A stretch of DNA of 64,000 bases from an uncultured Lachnospiraceae bacterium. Its GTDB lineage: Bacteria; Bacillota; Clostridia; Lachnospirales; Lachnospiraceae. The DNA lies in assembly GCA_947367855.1 (NCBI GenBank), contig CANBFE010000013.1, forward strand, positions 34,877 to 98,876, given 5' to 3'. Both the position numbers and the translations under genes were made by a program. Below the pieces are notes generated by a model, which was given only the letters and a program-made list of their open reading frames with translations, was not told the DNA's origin and searched no databases. Of this stretch, positions 1 through 8,147 are shown piece after piece; position 1 is the first letter of the stretch; the number at the start of each line of letters is the position of its first letter.

Positions 1-2
1 AT

Positions 3-1895
3 TTTAACAGGCGAGTACATACAGTTTCACCTCAGACCCGCATCGGAATGACCTGTCACGAAATCTGGACAGGTTCCTGCATCAACTGTCCTCTTCTGAC
101 CATAAAAAACAGGCAGGAAGGCAGATCTATCAGCTTTAATCCCACTTTTGGCGGCGTAGTTGACATGGTGGCCACCAGAACCCTCTGGGAGGGCAGCACG
201 CCTGCCTTTGTTGTCTCAGTCACTCCCCGCCTGGAAACAACAGGTTATATCTACCGTAAAATCCTGCGCGTGGATCTCAACAGGGATCGTTACGATGTCC
301 TGAAACTGGAGCCCGACTCTCTGCTCGATGGTAAAAATACGGAAAAACTTTCCGTTCAGCTTGAGCTTTTCGCCGAAAGCGGCGCCATTCATCCGGATGA
401 TGCGGACAGGTTTATCGCATTTACACGGCCGGAACACCTCAAGAAGGCTCTGCAGTCCAACAGGCGAAAGCTGACCTGCATTTTCCGCCGCAGATGGATG
501 GGAGACTTCCGTTGGAAACTGGTGGAAGTGGTAAAATGTTTTGACTACAGCGAAGACAACCAAATGGTAATTTTCTGTGTTCTGGACATACACGATGCCA
601 TGCACGAAGGTCTGGAACTGGAGGAGACTGCCGTCCATAACCAGGATATTCTCCGTACCGTGGGAGAACAGTGCTTCCGCATCTACAACATTGATCTGGG
701 ACACGGCACAGCCACGCCTGTTCTCGTGGACGGTGTGTTTCAGGAAGGGCAGGTCTCACCGCTTCCCGGCTGGGATAATCTGGTACGCTCCCAGATCATT
801 CCCCTGCTCCACACTGCCTACCAACGGACCTTTGAACAGAAATTTTCCCTGGAAAATCTCAGGCAGACCTGCTCCTCAGGGCTGCGGAAAAACGACCTGC
901 TCTGCCAGTGGAAAGCAGGCAAAGCCTACCGCTACATTTCCGTAACCGCTTACTGCGAACGAAAAGAGAATGGCAACGTCCATGCCGTGGTCGCCTTTCA
1001 GGATGTGGACGAACGGGTCCGGCGGGAACTGGTTCACAGCCAGTGGGATATGCAGATGGCGGATATCTTCAAATCCCGCTACAGCAAAATGGATACGGTG
1101 CATCTGGACAGCGGACAGTGTGAAAGAATCTATTTCCATGATGAAAACGATCAGCCGGGTCCTCTTGTGGGCGATTACGAATACCATATGCAGCAGGCCC
1201 TGTATAACCACGTCCATCCCGATGATGCCGTAAAATATTATACGCTCATGTCACTGGATCATCTCAGGGAAAAGGCCGCCGCAACGGAAAACTATTCCGA
1301 GGAGACCTGCCAGTACCGTCTCAAGGGAGATCCGGTCCACTGGATTGAACAGCTTATTATTTACAGCCGGAAGGAAGACGGTGTGAGAGTCAGCCTTCTG
1401 GGCCAGGACATCACAATGGAAAAGCGCCAGGAGGAAAGCCGTCTCCAGGAGCAGCAGGACCGCAATTATATCATCAGCTGCATAAGCAGCCTGTTTTTCT
1501 CAACCTATTATATTGATCTTGCGCACAATACCTTCCGCGCAGTGACACAGTTAAACGGCGTCGGGGATTCACTGGGCAGTGAGGTAAACTGTACTGCCGC
1601 GCTGAAGATTTATGCGGACAATTTTGTCCATCCGGATGACCGCGCGGAATACTTAAACATCATGAATATCGAAAACTGGAGCAAAACGCTGCGTCAGTGG
1701 CATCCCTATGTCACCTTCACCTACCGTCAGATGCCCGAGGCGGACGCTGCCCCCAGAAACTGTCGTCTGATACGCGCCACAGCCATACTGGCCCAGTTCG
1801 GAGAAGACGACTTACCGAAAACGGTAGTATATGTTGCCCAGGATATAACGGAAAGCGAGGATCTGATGAGACATGGACCATATTCTGGTAATTGA
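3..1895 (+). CDS. PAS-repeat sensory protein (5' end outside window)
   Basis: Signal-input protein of a cyclic-di-GMP circuit, probably cytoplasmic. The frame is open back to the window edge, and the residues before the first in-window ATG (48) fit a PAS beta-strand, so I read the gene as 5'-truncated rather than starting at 48. Counting from that ATG (615 residues), three similar modules each carry the HPDD signature typical of PAS/PAC folds, at about residues 115, 390 and 528. A Cys-rich CHEIWTGSCINC segment lies near the start. No transmembrane segment, kinase, GGDEF or EAL motif is visible, so it senses but needs a partner. Its last 23 bases overlap the downstream response regulator-GGDEF gene, which implies translational coupling. 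The alternative is a start at ATG 48 overlapping an upstream stop (TGA 49-51). Confidence 0.7.
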   Translation, partial: FNRRVHTVSPQTRIGMTCHEIWTGSCINCPLLTIKNRQEGRSISFNPTFGGVVDMVATRTLWEGSTPAFVVSVTPRLETTGYIYRKILRVDLNRDRYDVLKLEPDSLLDGKNTEKLSVQLELFAESGAIHPDDADRFIAFTRPEHLKKALQSNRRKLTCIFRRRWMGDFRWKLVEVVKCFDYSEDNQMVIFCVLDIHDAMHEGLELEETAVHNQDILRTVGEQCFRIYNIDLGHGTATPVLVDGVFQEGQVSPLPGWDNLVRSQIIPLLHTAYQRTFEQKFSLENLRQTCSSGLRKNDLLCQWKAGKAYRYISVTAYCERKENGNVHAVVAFQDVDERVRRELVHSQWDMQMADIFKSRYSKMDTVHLDSGQCERIYFHDENDQPGPLVGDYEYHMQQALYNHVHPDDAVKYYTLMSLDHLREKAAATENYSEETCQYRLKGDPVHWIEQLIIYSRKEDGVRVSLLGQDITMEKRQEESRLQEQQDRNYIISCISSLFFSTYYIDLAHNTFRAVTQLNGVGDSLGSEVNCTAALKIYADNFVHPDDRAEYLNIMNIENWSKTLRQWHPYVTFTYRQMPEADAAPRNCRLIRATAILAQFGEDDLPKTVVYVAQDITESEDLMRHGPYSGN

Positions 1896-2790
1896 CGACA
1901 GCCGCACACAGGCGGAATATTTGAAATCCATTTTAAAAAGTGACTATGAGGTAACCACCTGCCAGACCGGACTGGAGGGCCTGGCGCTTGCCAAGACCGG
2001 ACGGTATTCCCTGATTCTTCTGGACATTATAATGCCGGATATGGACGGTTTTACCCTCTTGAGAACGCTGCAGGAATCCTTTCCCACAAGATACATTCCT
2101 GTGATTCTCATCAGCGGCCTCTCCGATGTGCAGCATGAGGAAAAGGGGCTTACTTTGGGTGCAGTGGATTATATTACCAAACCCTTCAGCCCCATAACCA
2201 TCAGGGCCAGGGTAAATACCCACATTAAACTGTACCATTTCCAGATGCAGTTCATGAAACAGGCCATGGTGGATCAGCTCACAGGCATTGCCAACAGAAG
2301 GCGTTATGAGGACGAAAGCATCATGAAGTGGAGGGAAGCCGGTCGGCTGGGCCTTCCCTTTACTGTCTGCATGCTTGACATTGACAAGTTTAAGATATAT
2401 AACGATACCTTTGGCCATCCTGCAGGCGACAAGGTTATCAGCGCCGTGGCAAAAGCCGCCTCCTCCTATCTGCAGCGTGCAACGGACTTTCTTGCCCGCT
2501 ACGGGGGAGAAGAATTTGTGTCCATTGTGATCGGACTGGACGCAAAATCCGCCTTTGAGTTTTTCCAGCTCATCCGCCGGGCTGTGGAGCAGCTTCAGAT
2601 TCCCCATAATCCCGAATTCTCCCCCTATGTGACCATCAGTCTCGGCGGTGTCACCGTGGTCCCCCAGGCAGGGGATTCCTATGACGCCTACCTGAAAATC
2701 GCTGACAATATGCTCTATGACGCAAAAAAGCTTGGCCGCAACAGAGTAGTGTGGTCCGACGGAGGCAGGGAGCAGTGGCTTGAGAAATAG
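1873..2790 (+). CDS. Response regulator with GGDEF domain (diguanylate cyclase)
   Basis: Makes cyclic-di-GMP from two GTP when its receiver domain is phosphorylated. Receiver at residues 1-120: acidic pocket D8/D9, phospho-acceptor D51 in LLDIIMPDMDGF, conserved K103 in TKPF. GGDEF domain at about 130-300 with an intact active-site loop GGEEF (211-215). An inhibitory I-site RATD (202-205) sits exactly five residues upstream, so product inhibition is expected. At 305 residues it has the usual length for a PleD/WspR-like single-receiver cyclase. It starts inside the end of the PAS gene, so the two are probably made together and form a sensor-output pair. The histidine kinase that would phosphorylate D51 is not in the window. 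Confidence 0.93.
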   Translation: MDHILVIDDSRTQAEYLKSILKSDYEVTTCQTGLEGLALAKTGRYSLILLDIIMPDMDGFTLLRTLQESFPTRYIPVILISGLSDVQHEEKGLTLGAVDYITKPFSPITIRARVNTHIKLYHFQMQFMKQAMVDQLTGIANRRRYEDESIMKWREAGRLGLPFTVCMLDIDKFKIYNDTFGHPAGDKVISAVAKAASSYLQRATDFLARYGGEEFVSIVIGLDAKSAFEFFQLIRRAVEQLQIPHNPEFSPYVTISLGGVTVVPQAGDSYDAYLKIADNMLYDAKKLGRNRVVWSDGGREQWLEK

Positions 2791-2792
2791 CC

Positions 2793-3692
2793 TTATATCT
2801 TTTCCTGGGACTTCAGCAGCTGGGCAATGAGATGTTCCACCTCATGAAGCTGTTCCCTGCTGCTTTCCCTGTGGCTCTGTTTCCGGTACTGGGAGGGCGA
2901 CATCCCCTTCATGGCATGGAAGGCCTTGGTAAAGACCAGTGCATCGCTGTAACCGCAGGACAGGGCAATGCTCTCTATGGGATACGACGTGGAGTCCAGA
3001 AGCTCCCTGGCCTTTGTGATGCGGAAGGTAGTCAGGAATCTCTGGGGAGACATGCCCAGATAATTCTGAAACAATGTATACAGATAGCTTCTGTTGATAC
3101 ATACATAGTCCGCCACATCCGTCACCTTGATTGGATTGCAGTAATTGCTCTGGATAAACAGCACGGCTTTCTTCACATACTGGTTTCCCTTATCCTCCTC
3201 TTCCCTCTCCACCACACCGGCGCTCTCTGCCAGAATGGACAGAAACACACCTAGTTGGCCGTTCCTGCGCAGATCATCCGCCACCCCGAAGGTATTGTGC
3301 TCCATCATGTCCCTGACAATATCGTATAATTCCTGGTCCCTGCGGCAGGAGAAAACAGGATGTATGGCAGACAGTCCCATGGCGCTCAGGTACTCTCCTG
3401 CCCGGCTTCCCCCAAATCCCACCCACAGATAGCTCCAGGGCTCCTTTTCGTCTGCCTGGTAAAAGGCCAGCTCATTTGGCTGAATCAGGAAACCATACCC
3501 TGCCTCCAGACGGTATTCTTTATCATGAAACCGAAACAGCCCTCTGCCGTCCAACACATAATGAATGAGATAATGGGGTTTGGAGGCCGGCCCGAAACTG
3601 TGCAGGCTTTCCGTCCGGGAACAGCCGCAGCAGTTCACATACAGGCTTCCGGCTTTGTCATTTTCAAAATCCAGTTTAAACGCTTTCTCCAT
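2793..3692 (-). CDS. AraC family transcriptional regulator
   Basis: DNA-binding regulator of the AraC/XylS class, 299 residues. The N-terminal half (about 20-150) is a cupin-type ligand-binding domain (HYVLDGRGLFRFHDKEYRL, followed by a GYGFLIQPNE turn), usually for a sugar or related small molecule. The C-terminal 100 residues hold two helix-turn-helix motifs, with the family signature around SCGYSDALVFTKAFHAMKG. GAGGGG lies five bases before the ATG. It is the last gene of a leftward run behind the aldo/keto reductase (36-base gap) and converges on the GGDEF gene with a 2-base gap. The target is not shown by the sequence; local control of the reductase or CapA genes is only inference. Confidence 0.88.
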   Translation of the reverse strand: MEKAFKLDFENDKAGSLYVNCCGCSRTESLHSFGPASKPHYLIHYVLDGRGLFRFHDKEYRLEAGYGFLIQPNELAFYQADEKEPWSYLWVGFGGSRAGEYLSAMGLSAIHPVFSCRRDQELYDIVRDMMEHNTFGVADDLRRNGQLGVFLSILAESAGVVEREEEDKGNQYVKKAVLFIQSNYCNPIKVTDVADYVCINRSYLYTLFQNYLGMSPQRFLTTFRITKARELLDSTSYPIESIALSCGYSDALVFTKAFHAMKGMSPSQYRKQSHRESSREQLHEVEHLIAQLLKSQEKI

Positions 3693-3728
3693 ACCGGCCC
3701 CTCTGACTTTCTCTCCCCGTCTCTTTGA

Positions 3729-4865
3729 TTAAAATACAAATTCTTTCCTGTCCAGATCTGCCTGTACCTTTTCCAGGTCCTCCCTGATATGCAGCTTCTG
3801 GGGACAGGCATTCTCGCACTTTCCGCATTTCACACAGTTTCTGGCCTGTTTTTCCTCTCCCAGTCCGTTTTCCCAACTGTTTTTGACCATATTGTAATTC
3901 TGGTACATGTGGTAAGTATTCCAAACCCGGAAATTTCCCGGAATATCCACCCCTGCGGGACAGGGCATACAATACCTGCAGGCCGTGCAGCCGTTCTGCA
4001 CCCGGCTGTTAATCAGCGCCACAATGCCGTCTATGGTTTCCTTCTCCTGTTCCGAAAGTGTCCGGAAAACGGAAAATGTCTTCAGATTGTCATCCAGCTG
4101 CTCCATGGTGCTCATACCGCTCAAAACAACCTTCACATTGGGCAGGCTGCCCACCCAACGCAGGGCAAAGGAAGCAGTGGAAGCCTCCGGATCCAGCTCC
4201 CGGAATTTTCCCGTAATGTCATCTGCAAAGGCTGCAAGGGAGCCGCCCTTGACAGGCTCCATAATTACCAGAGGCACATTTTTCTCCTGGGTGAGACGGT
4301 AGCCCTTAAGCCCTGCCTGGCTTTCCATATCCATATAGTTCAGCTGAATCTGACAAAAATCCCAGTCCCTGTAGTTCAGAATTTCCTCAAATGCCTCGTA
4401 GCCGTCATGGAAGGAAAATCCCAGGTATTTTATCTTTCCCTCTGCCTTCAGTCTCTCCAGTCTTTCCACCACGCCCATCTGCGCCATTTTCCGGAAACTG
4501 TCCCCGCTCAGGGCATGCATCAGGTAAAAGTCTATGTAATCCGTCCGCAGTCTCTGCAGCTGTTCCTCAAAGATCCTGTCCGCATCCTCAGCAGCCTCCA
4601 CCTTCCAGCAGGGCAGCTTTGTCGCAAGGTAAAAGGAATTCCTGTCATACTTCTCCAAAACCCTGCCCACAAAGGGTTCACTGTCACCATTGTGATAGGG
4701 GTAAGCGGTATCAATATAATTTACCCCGGCGGCAATGGCTTTATCAAGCATCCTTTCCGCTTCCGGTTCGTCAATCTTTCCCTCCGCAGTAACCGGAAAC
4801 CGCATACAGCCGAATCCCAGCAGAGAAGTCTCAATCCCCAGATTTTCCATCTTTCTTTTTTCCAT
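3729..4865 (-). CDS. Aldo/keto reductase with C-terminal [4Fe-4S] ferredoxin domain
   Basis: Predicted oxidoreductase of 378 residues. Residues 1-280 form an aldo/keto reductase barrel: GFGCMRFP at the start, catalytic Asp/Tyr in YIDTAYPYHNG, Lys in LATKLP, His in YLMHALSGDS. The C-terminal part has two cysteine clusters, CTACRYCMPCP (about 293-303) and CVKCGKCENACP (about 340-351), which is the arrangement of a 4Fe-4S double-cluster module. This 'ferredoxin-type AKR' architecture is common in clostridia, and its substrate is generally unknown. The start is supported by GGAGG eight bases upstream. It lies between CapA-like and AraC genes on the same strand, with 36-base gaps on both sides. 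Confidence 0.92.
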   Translation of the reverse strand: MEKRKMENLGIETSLLGFGCMRFPVTAEGKIDEPEAERMLDKAIAAGVNYIDTAYPYHNGDSEPFVGRVLEKYDRNSFYLATKLPCWKVEAAEDADRIFEEQLQRLRTDYIDFYLMHALSGDSFRKMAQMGVVERLERLKAEGKIKYLGFSFHDGYEAFEEILNYRDWDFCQIQLNYMDMESQAGLKGYRLTQEKNVPLVIMEPVKGGSLAAFADDITGKFRELDPEASTASFALRWVGSLPNVKVVLSGMSTMEQLDDNLKTFSVFRTLSEQEKETIDGIVALINSRVQNGCTACRYCMPCPAGVDIPGNFRVWNTYHMYQNYNMVKNSWENGLGEEKQARNCVKCGKCENACPQKLHIREDLEKVQADLDRKEFVF

Positions 4866-4901
4866 TTTTCCATCCTCCGTTTTTTTGTCTATTATTTTTT
4901 A

Positions 4902-6134
4902 TTATTCCGTTTTCAGCAAATACCCTTCCTGGTCAAATTCCACGCCAAAGTCCCTGCTGCATTCATTTATCTTATCCAGAATCCTCCGGAACTCTTCCCC
5001 CTCTGCCGGTGTTGGTTTATAGTCGTTCCTGCTGCCCACAGAGCTCACCGAACAGGGAATCACGCGTATCTCCCGGTCCTCCTGCTTTTCCCCGTCAAGA
5101 AAGGTGAATGTCTGCTGGAAAATCATGCAGTCCTTGTCCGGCGGATTCCGGTTTGCCCCGAAGCAGAAATTGCCCAGGCTGTACACGATATATTTTCCCT
5201 GGTACTCCTCTATTCCCTGCAGTACATGGGGGTGGTGGCCGATCACCAGGTCATATCCCCAGTCAATGCATTTTCTGCCAAGGCTCTTCTGGTAATCCTC
5301 AGGATAATACTCCCGCTCGATTCCCCAGTGGCAGCATGCAAAGACCAGATCGGCGCCCTCCTCACGAAGCTGCTCCACCCCCTCACGAAGATAGTTTTCC
5401 ACACCGGCGCCCTGTTCCACTTCGTTGACGGACACAATCCCGATCTGTATGCCACGGGTCTCAAACATGCAGTAATTACCGTCATAGGCATAGAGGATTC
5501 CTGCCCCCTCCAGAGCCTCCACCGTATCCAGAGTGCCCTGCTCTCTGTAGTCAAGCCTGTGGTTATTTGCCATGCTCACTGCTTCCACACTGCCTGCCGT
5601 CAGAATGTTAACGTATTCCGGATCACCGGAAATACAGTAGGTCTGTCCTTCCAGGAAATTCCCGGAGCGGGTCAGCGGCCCCTCCAGATTTACCAGGGTC
5701 AAATCATCCTCCGAAAAAATACCGCTTACATTTTCGAAAAAATAACCGTCCCCAACCCCCTGGTCATAGGTCTGGCGAAAGGAGACCTCGTATCCCTGCC
5801 CGATATAATTCCCCAGTGTCACATCCCCTGCAGCCGAAACGGTTATCCGCACCTCTTCCGGACTTCCGCCGCCCGGAGGCTCCGGAGATTCTCCGGCTCC
5901 GACAGACTCCGGGCTGCCCTCCTCCGGCCGGGATTCTGCAGATTCATTGCCCTCCCGGTCCTCTTCCTCTGCCGGAATACTGTCTGCCCCGGTACCGGAT
6001 TCCTGTTCTTCTTCCCTCAGCTCCACAGTCTCTAGCTCCATGGCTGAAGCCGGCACATTTTCCCTGTTTCCGCAGGCCCCAAGCATCAATGGAATGATCA
6101 GCAGTACAGACAGTGTCCTTTTTCTTTCCTTCAT
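4902..6134 (-). CDS. CapA-family metallophosphatase-like lipoprotein
   Basis: Surface lipoprotein of the CapA/PgsA (poly-gamma-glutamate capsule) family, 410 residues. The signal peptide ends in lipobox LMLGAC, so Cys21 would be lipidated. An acidic Glu/Pro-rich linker (about 25-95) precedes the catalytic-type domain. Calcineurin-like metal ligands are visible: AAGDVTLGNYIGQG, SMANNHRLDY, FACCHWGIE and GHHPHVLQG. Known CapA proteins act in capsule or poly-glutamate assembly or release, but many clostridial members have no capsule locus nearby. None is visible here, so its exact role is open. It is 14 bases from the small membrane protein gene upstream and 36 bases from the reductase gene downstream. 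Confidence 0.9.
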   Translation of the reverse strand: MKERKRTLSVLLIIPLMLGACGNRENVPASAMELETVELREEEQESGTGADSIPAEEEDREGNESAESRPEEGSPESVGAGESPEPPGGGSPEEVRITVSAAGDVTLGNYIGQGYEVSFRQTYDQGVGDGYFFENVSGIFSEDDLTLVNLEGPLTRSGNFLEGQTYCISGDPEYVNILTAGSVEAVSMANNHRLDYREQGTLDTVEALEGAGILYAYDGNYCMFETRGIQIGIVSVNEVEQGAGVENYLREGVEQLREEGADLVFACCHWGIEREYYPEDYQKSLGRKCIDWGYDLVIGHHPHVLQGIEEYQGKYIVYSLGNFCFGANRNPPDKDCMIFQQTFTFLDGEKQEDREIRVIPCSVSSVGSRNDYKPTPAEGEEFRRILDKINECSRDFGVEFDQEGYLLKTE

Positions 6135-6148
6135 ATTTCTTTTCCCTG

Positions 6149-6457
6149 TTACCTTTTTTTAAGCATTTTCCGTTCGGCCTTATTATAGACCACCATAACC
6201 AGGAAGGCTTCTCCGATCAGCGCCAGTGTGCTGACAACACTGACCCATCCCCCGAAAACCGCGCCTATATATAAGGTCAGTTCGGCAAATATGCAAAAAC
6301 CAATCACCAGCATTCCGCAGAATTTATTATACTTTTTCACATCTGTCACTTCAATGGGACGTTTGTTGAATACTTTATTTCTCTCCTGACAGTTAAAAAT
6401 CTTTACCGCCACGTTCATACACATCAGCGCTACAAATAAAAAAATAATAAAATCCAT
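6149..6457 (-). CDS. Small membrane protein, DUF3784-like
   Basis: 102 residues with three hydrophobic segments (about 2-18, 46-68, 73-92) and basic ends, so an integral membrane protein. The segment after the first helix (NKRPIEVTDVKKYNKFCGMLVIGF) resembles small DUF3784-type proteins of Firmicutes; I cannot assign a function. It is packed between the LCP gene (17-base gap) and the CapA-like gene (14-base gap) on the same strand, so it probably belongs to a cell-envelope transcription unit. Confidence 0.7.
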   Translation of the reverse strand: MDFIIFLFVALMCMNVAVKIFNCQERNKVFNKRPIEVTDVKKYNKFCGMLVIGFCIFAELTLYIGAVFGGWVSVVSTLALIGEAFLVMVVYNKAERKMLKKR

Positions 6458-6474
6458 GTCCGCCTCCCTGTTCC

Positions 6475-7977
6475 TCAGTCTCCGCTCTGTTTCTCTCCAT
6501 ACAGTTTTTCTTTCAGATATCTGATATTTGCATCAAAATCCACCTCTAGCACGGCCATTTTCCGAATGGTCACATCCCGGTATGTCCCCGGCTGCGGAAT
6601 GCTGTCCGACACAATATCGTAGGTGAGCATCTTTCCCGCCATCAGGCTCAGACGGAAGCACTCTCCCTGTGTCAGGTTTGTGGTCAGATTGGGCAGCAGC
6701 CCATCCATCAGTCCTCCGGCGTTTGTCAGCAGGGCCGAGGGCAGCTTCCTGATCACGGCCGTCAGCACCTTTCTCTGGCGGTCCGTTCTGCCGAAATCCG
6801 TCCCCAGATAGCGGTTTCTGCTGTAAGCCAGGGCCTGTGGTCCGTTTAGATGCACAGGCCCGTTATCCCCGGCTGCAGGGTCCATGTTATCTGTCCCCTG
6901 GGGCCTGTCCGTCAGCATATTGTACTCCACCAGATATCCGTTGACATATTCTATCTCTTCTCTGGTCAGCTCCAGTTCTATCCCGTCCACTGCGTCCACC
7001 AGACCCGCAAATGCCTCAAAGTTTACCAAAACATAGCGGTTGACGGAGATATCAAGATTTTTCTCTATGGTCTCCATGAGAAGCTCTGCACCCCCAAAGG
7101 AATAGGCCGCATTCAGGCGGTTCCCGTCACGTCCCGGAATATCCACATACATATCCCGAAGCAGTGATGTCATGTAAATGGTCTTGGTTCTGCTGCTGAT
7201 GGACAGAAGGATCATGGCATCGGACCGGCCGTCCTCCCCGTTTTCCCGGGAATCGTTTCCAATGAGCAGTATGTTCACCACACCGTCTTCCTGTATTGGC
7301 GCGTCGGCAACGGACTCCACCTCATGGTAGGTCATCTTTCCGTAGACCACGCCCACCAGCTGATACATCCCCACGCCCAGCACCGCAAACACAATGGCAA
7401 CTGCAATGAGAAACTTCACCAGACGATGCTTCTTTTTGCGCTTTTTCTTTTGAGATCCCTTTGATCTGGACGCTCTTTTGGTCATTTCCGGCTCCTCCCG
7501 CACACGTTTGCCCCCATGGGAAGCTTTTCCTCTCCCGGGCTGTGCCTTTTCCCGCGCCGGAGCAGGCTCCCTCTCCCGGACACAGGCCTTCCTGCCTGAG
7601 GGTTTACTGTCCCAGTCATACAAATCCTCCTGCCATTCCTCTTCCTCCGGTTCATACTCCTCTGGTTCATACTCCTTCGGTGCATACTCCTTCGGAGCAT
7701 ACTCTTTCAGAGTACGGGAATCCCGGGCGTATGCCTCTTCTGTGTCATATCTCTCCCTGCGGCGACAGGTTTCCTCCTCCATTCCAATAATATGAACGGA
7801 TTTCCCGGCGCCCTGACGCGGCCCGGCCGGTTCTGCGGCCTGCCCCAGTTCCTTCTCCAGAAATTCTTCCAATCCCCGTTGGATCTGTTCCATTTCGTTT
7901 CCGTTTTTCTTCTCCATGAAATAAGGTATCCTTTCACTGCCCTGTCCCGGGTTAAACCGTTTCCGCGCTGCAGCCAT
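6475..7977 (-). CDS. LytR-CpsA-Psr (LCP) family protein
   Basis: Predicted enzyme attaching anionic glycopolymers to peptidoglycan, membrane-bound with its catalytic domain outside. 500 residues: a long charged cytoplasmic tail (1-185), one membrane helix (about 186-211), then the LCP domain. That domain contains NILLIGNDSREN, RSDAMILLSI, SLLRDMYVDIPG and NRLNAAYSFGG, including the Arg/Asp residues that bind the polyprenyl-pyrophosphate substrate. The tail holds a short tandem repeat KEYAPKEYAPKEYEPEEYEP (91-110) that I cannot explain. The start is supported by AAGGGA nine bases upstream and a TATAAT box further up; an internal ATG (7917) has poorer spacing. It heads a leftward cluster with the DUF3784-like, CapA, reductase and AraC genes. 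Confidence 0.9.
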   Translation of the reverse strand: MAAARKRFNPGQGSERIPYFMEKKNGNEMEQIQRGLEEFLEKELGQAAEPAGPRQGAGKSVHIIGMEEETCRRRERYDTEEAYARDSRTLKEYAPKEYAPKEYEPEEYEPEEEEWQEDLYDWDSKPSGRKACVREREPAPAREKAQPGRGKASHGGKRVREEPEMTKRASRSKGSQKKKRKKKHRLVKFLIAVAIVFAVLGVGMYQLVGVVYGKMTYHEVESVADAPIQEDGVVNILLIGNDSRENGEDGRSDAMILLSISSRTKTIYMTSLLRDMYVDIPGRDGNRLNAAYSFGGAELLMETIEKNLDISVNRYVLVNFEAFAGLVDAVDGIELELTREEIEYVNGYLVEYNMLTDRPQGTDNMDPAAGDNGPVHLNGPQALAYSRNRYLGTDFGRTDRQRKVLTAVIRKLPSALLTNAGGLMDGLLPNLTTNLTQGECFRLSLMAGKMLTYDIVSDSIPQPGTYRDVTIRKMAVLEVDFDANIRYLKEKLYGEKQSGD

Positions 7978-8006
7978 GCAATACAGTCCCTTGCACTATA
8001 CCATAT

Positions 8007-8012
8007 ATTATA
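8007..8012 (-). promoter_or_regulatory. -10 box for the LCP-CapA cluster
   Basis: A perfect TATAAT on the minus strand, about 30 bases before the LCP start codon. The -35 region is poor (best candidate ATGTTT at 17-base spacing), so this is a likely but unproven start for the leftward five-gene run. Confidence 0.5.
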
Positions 8013-8081
8013 GCACTCGTCACCAAAAGAAACATTAATTTTTTTAAACAATCTCCGGTATGCTCCCAGGCGTTTTGAACC

Positions 8082-8109
8082 TTGACTTTCCATGCGCATT
8101 CGGTATAAA
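8082..8109 (+). promoter_or_regulatory. Promoter of the 5'-nucleotidase gene
   Basis: TTGACT (8082-8087) and TATAAA (8104-8109) separated by 16 bases form a sigma-A type promoter. It ends about 38 bases before the start codon at 8148. It is divergent from the LCP promoter roughly 80 bases away. Confidence 0.7.
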
Positions 8110-8147
8110 ATACAAGGACATACCTGAACAGAAAGGAAAACACTCTC

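Noticed and set aside
3789..6035. A 748-codon open frame on the plus strand
   Set aside because: It lies antisense to the aldo/keto reductase and CapA genes, has no family motif and a low-complexity His/Leu/Pro composition: a shadow of GC-rich codon usage.
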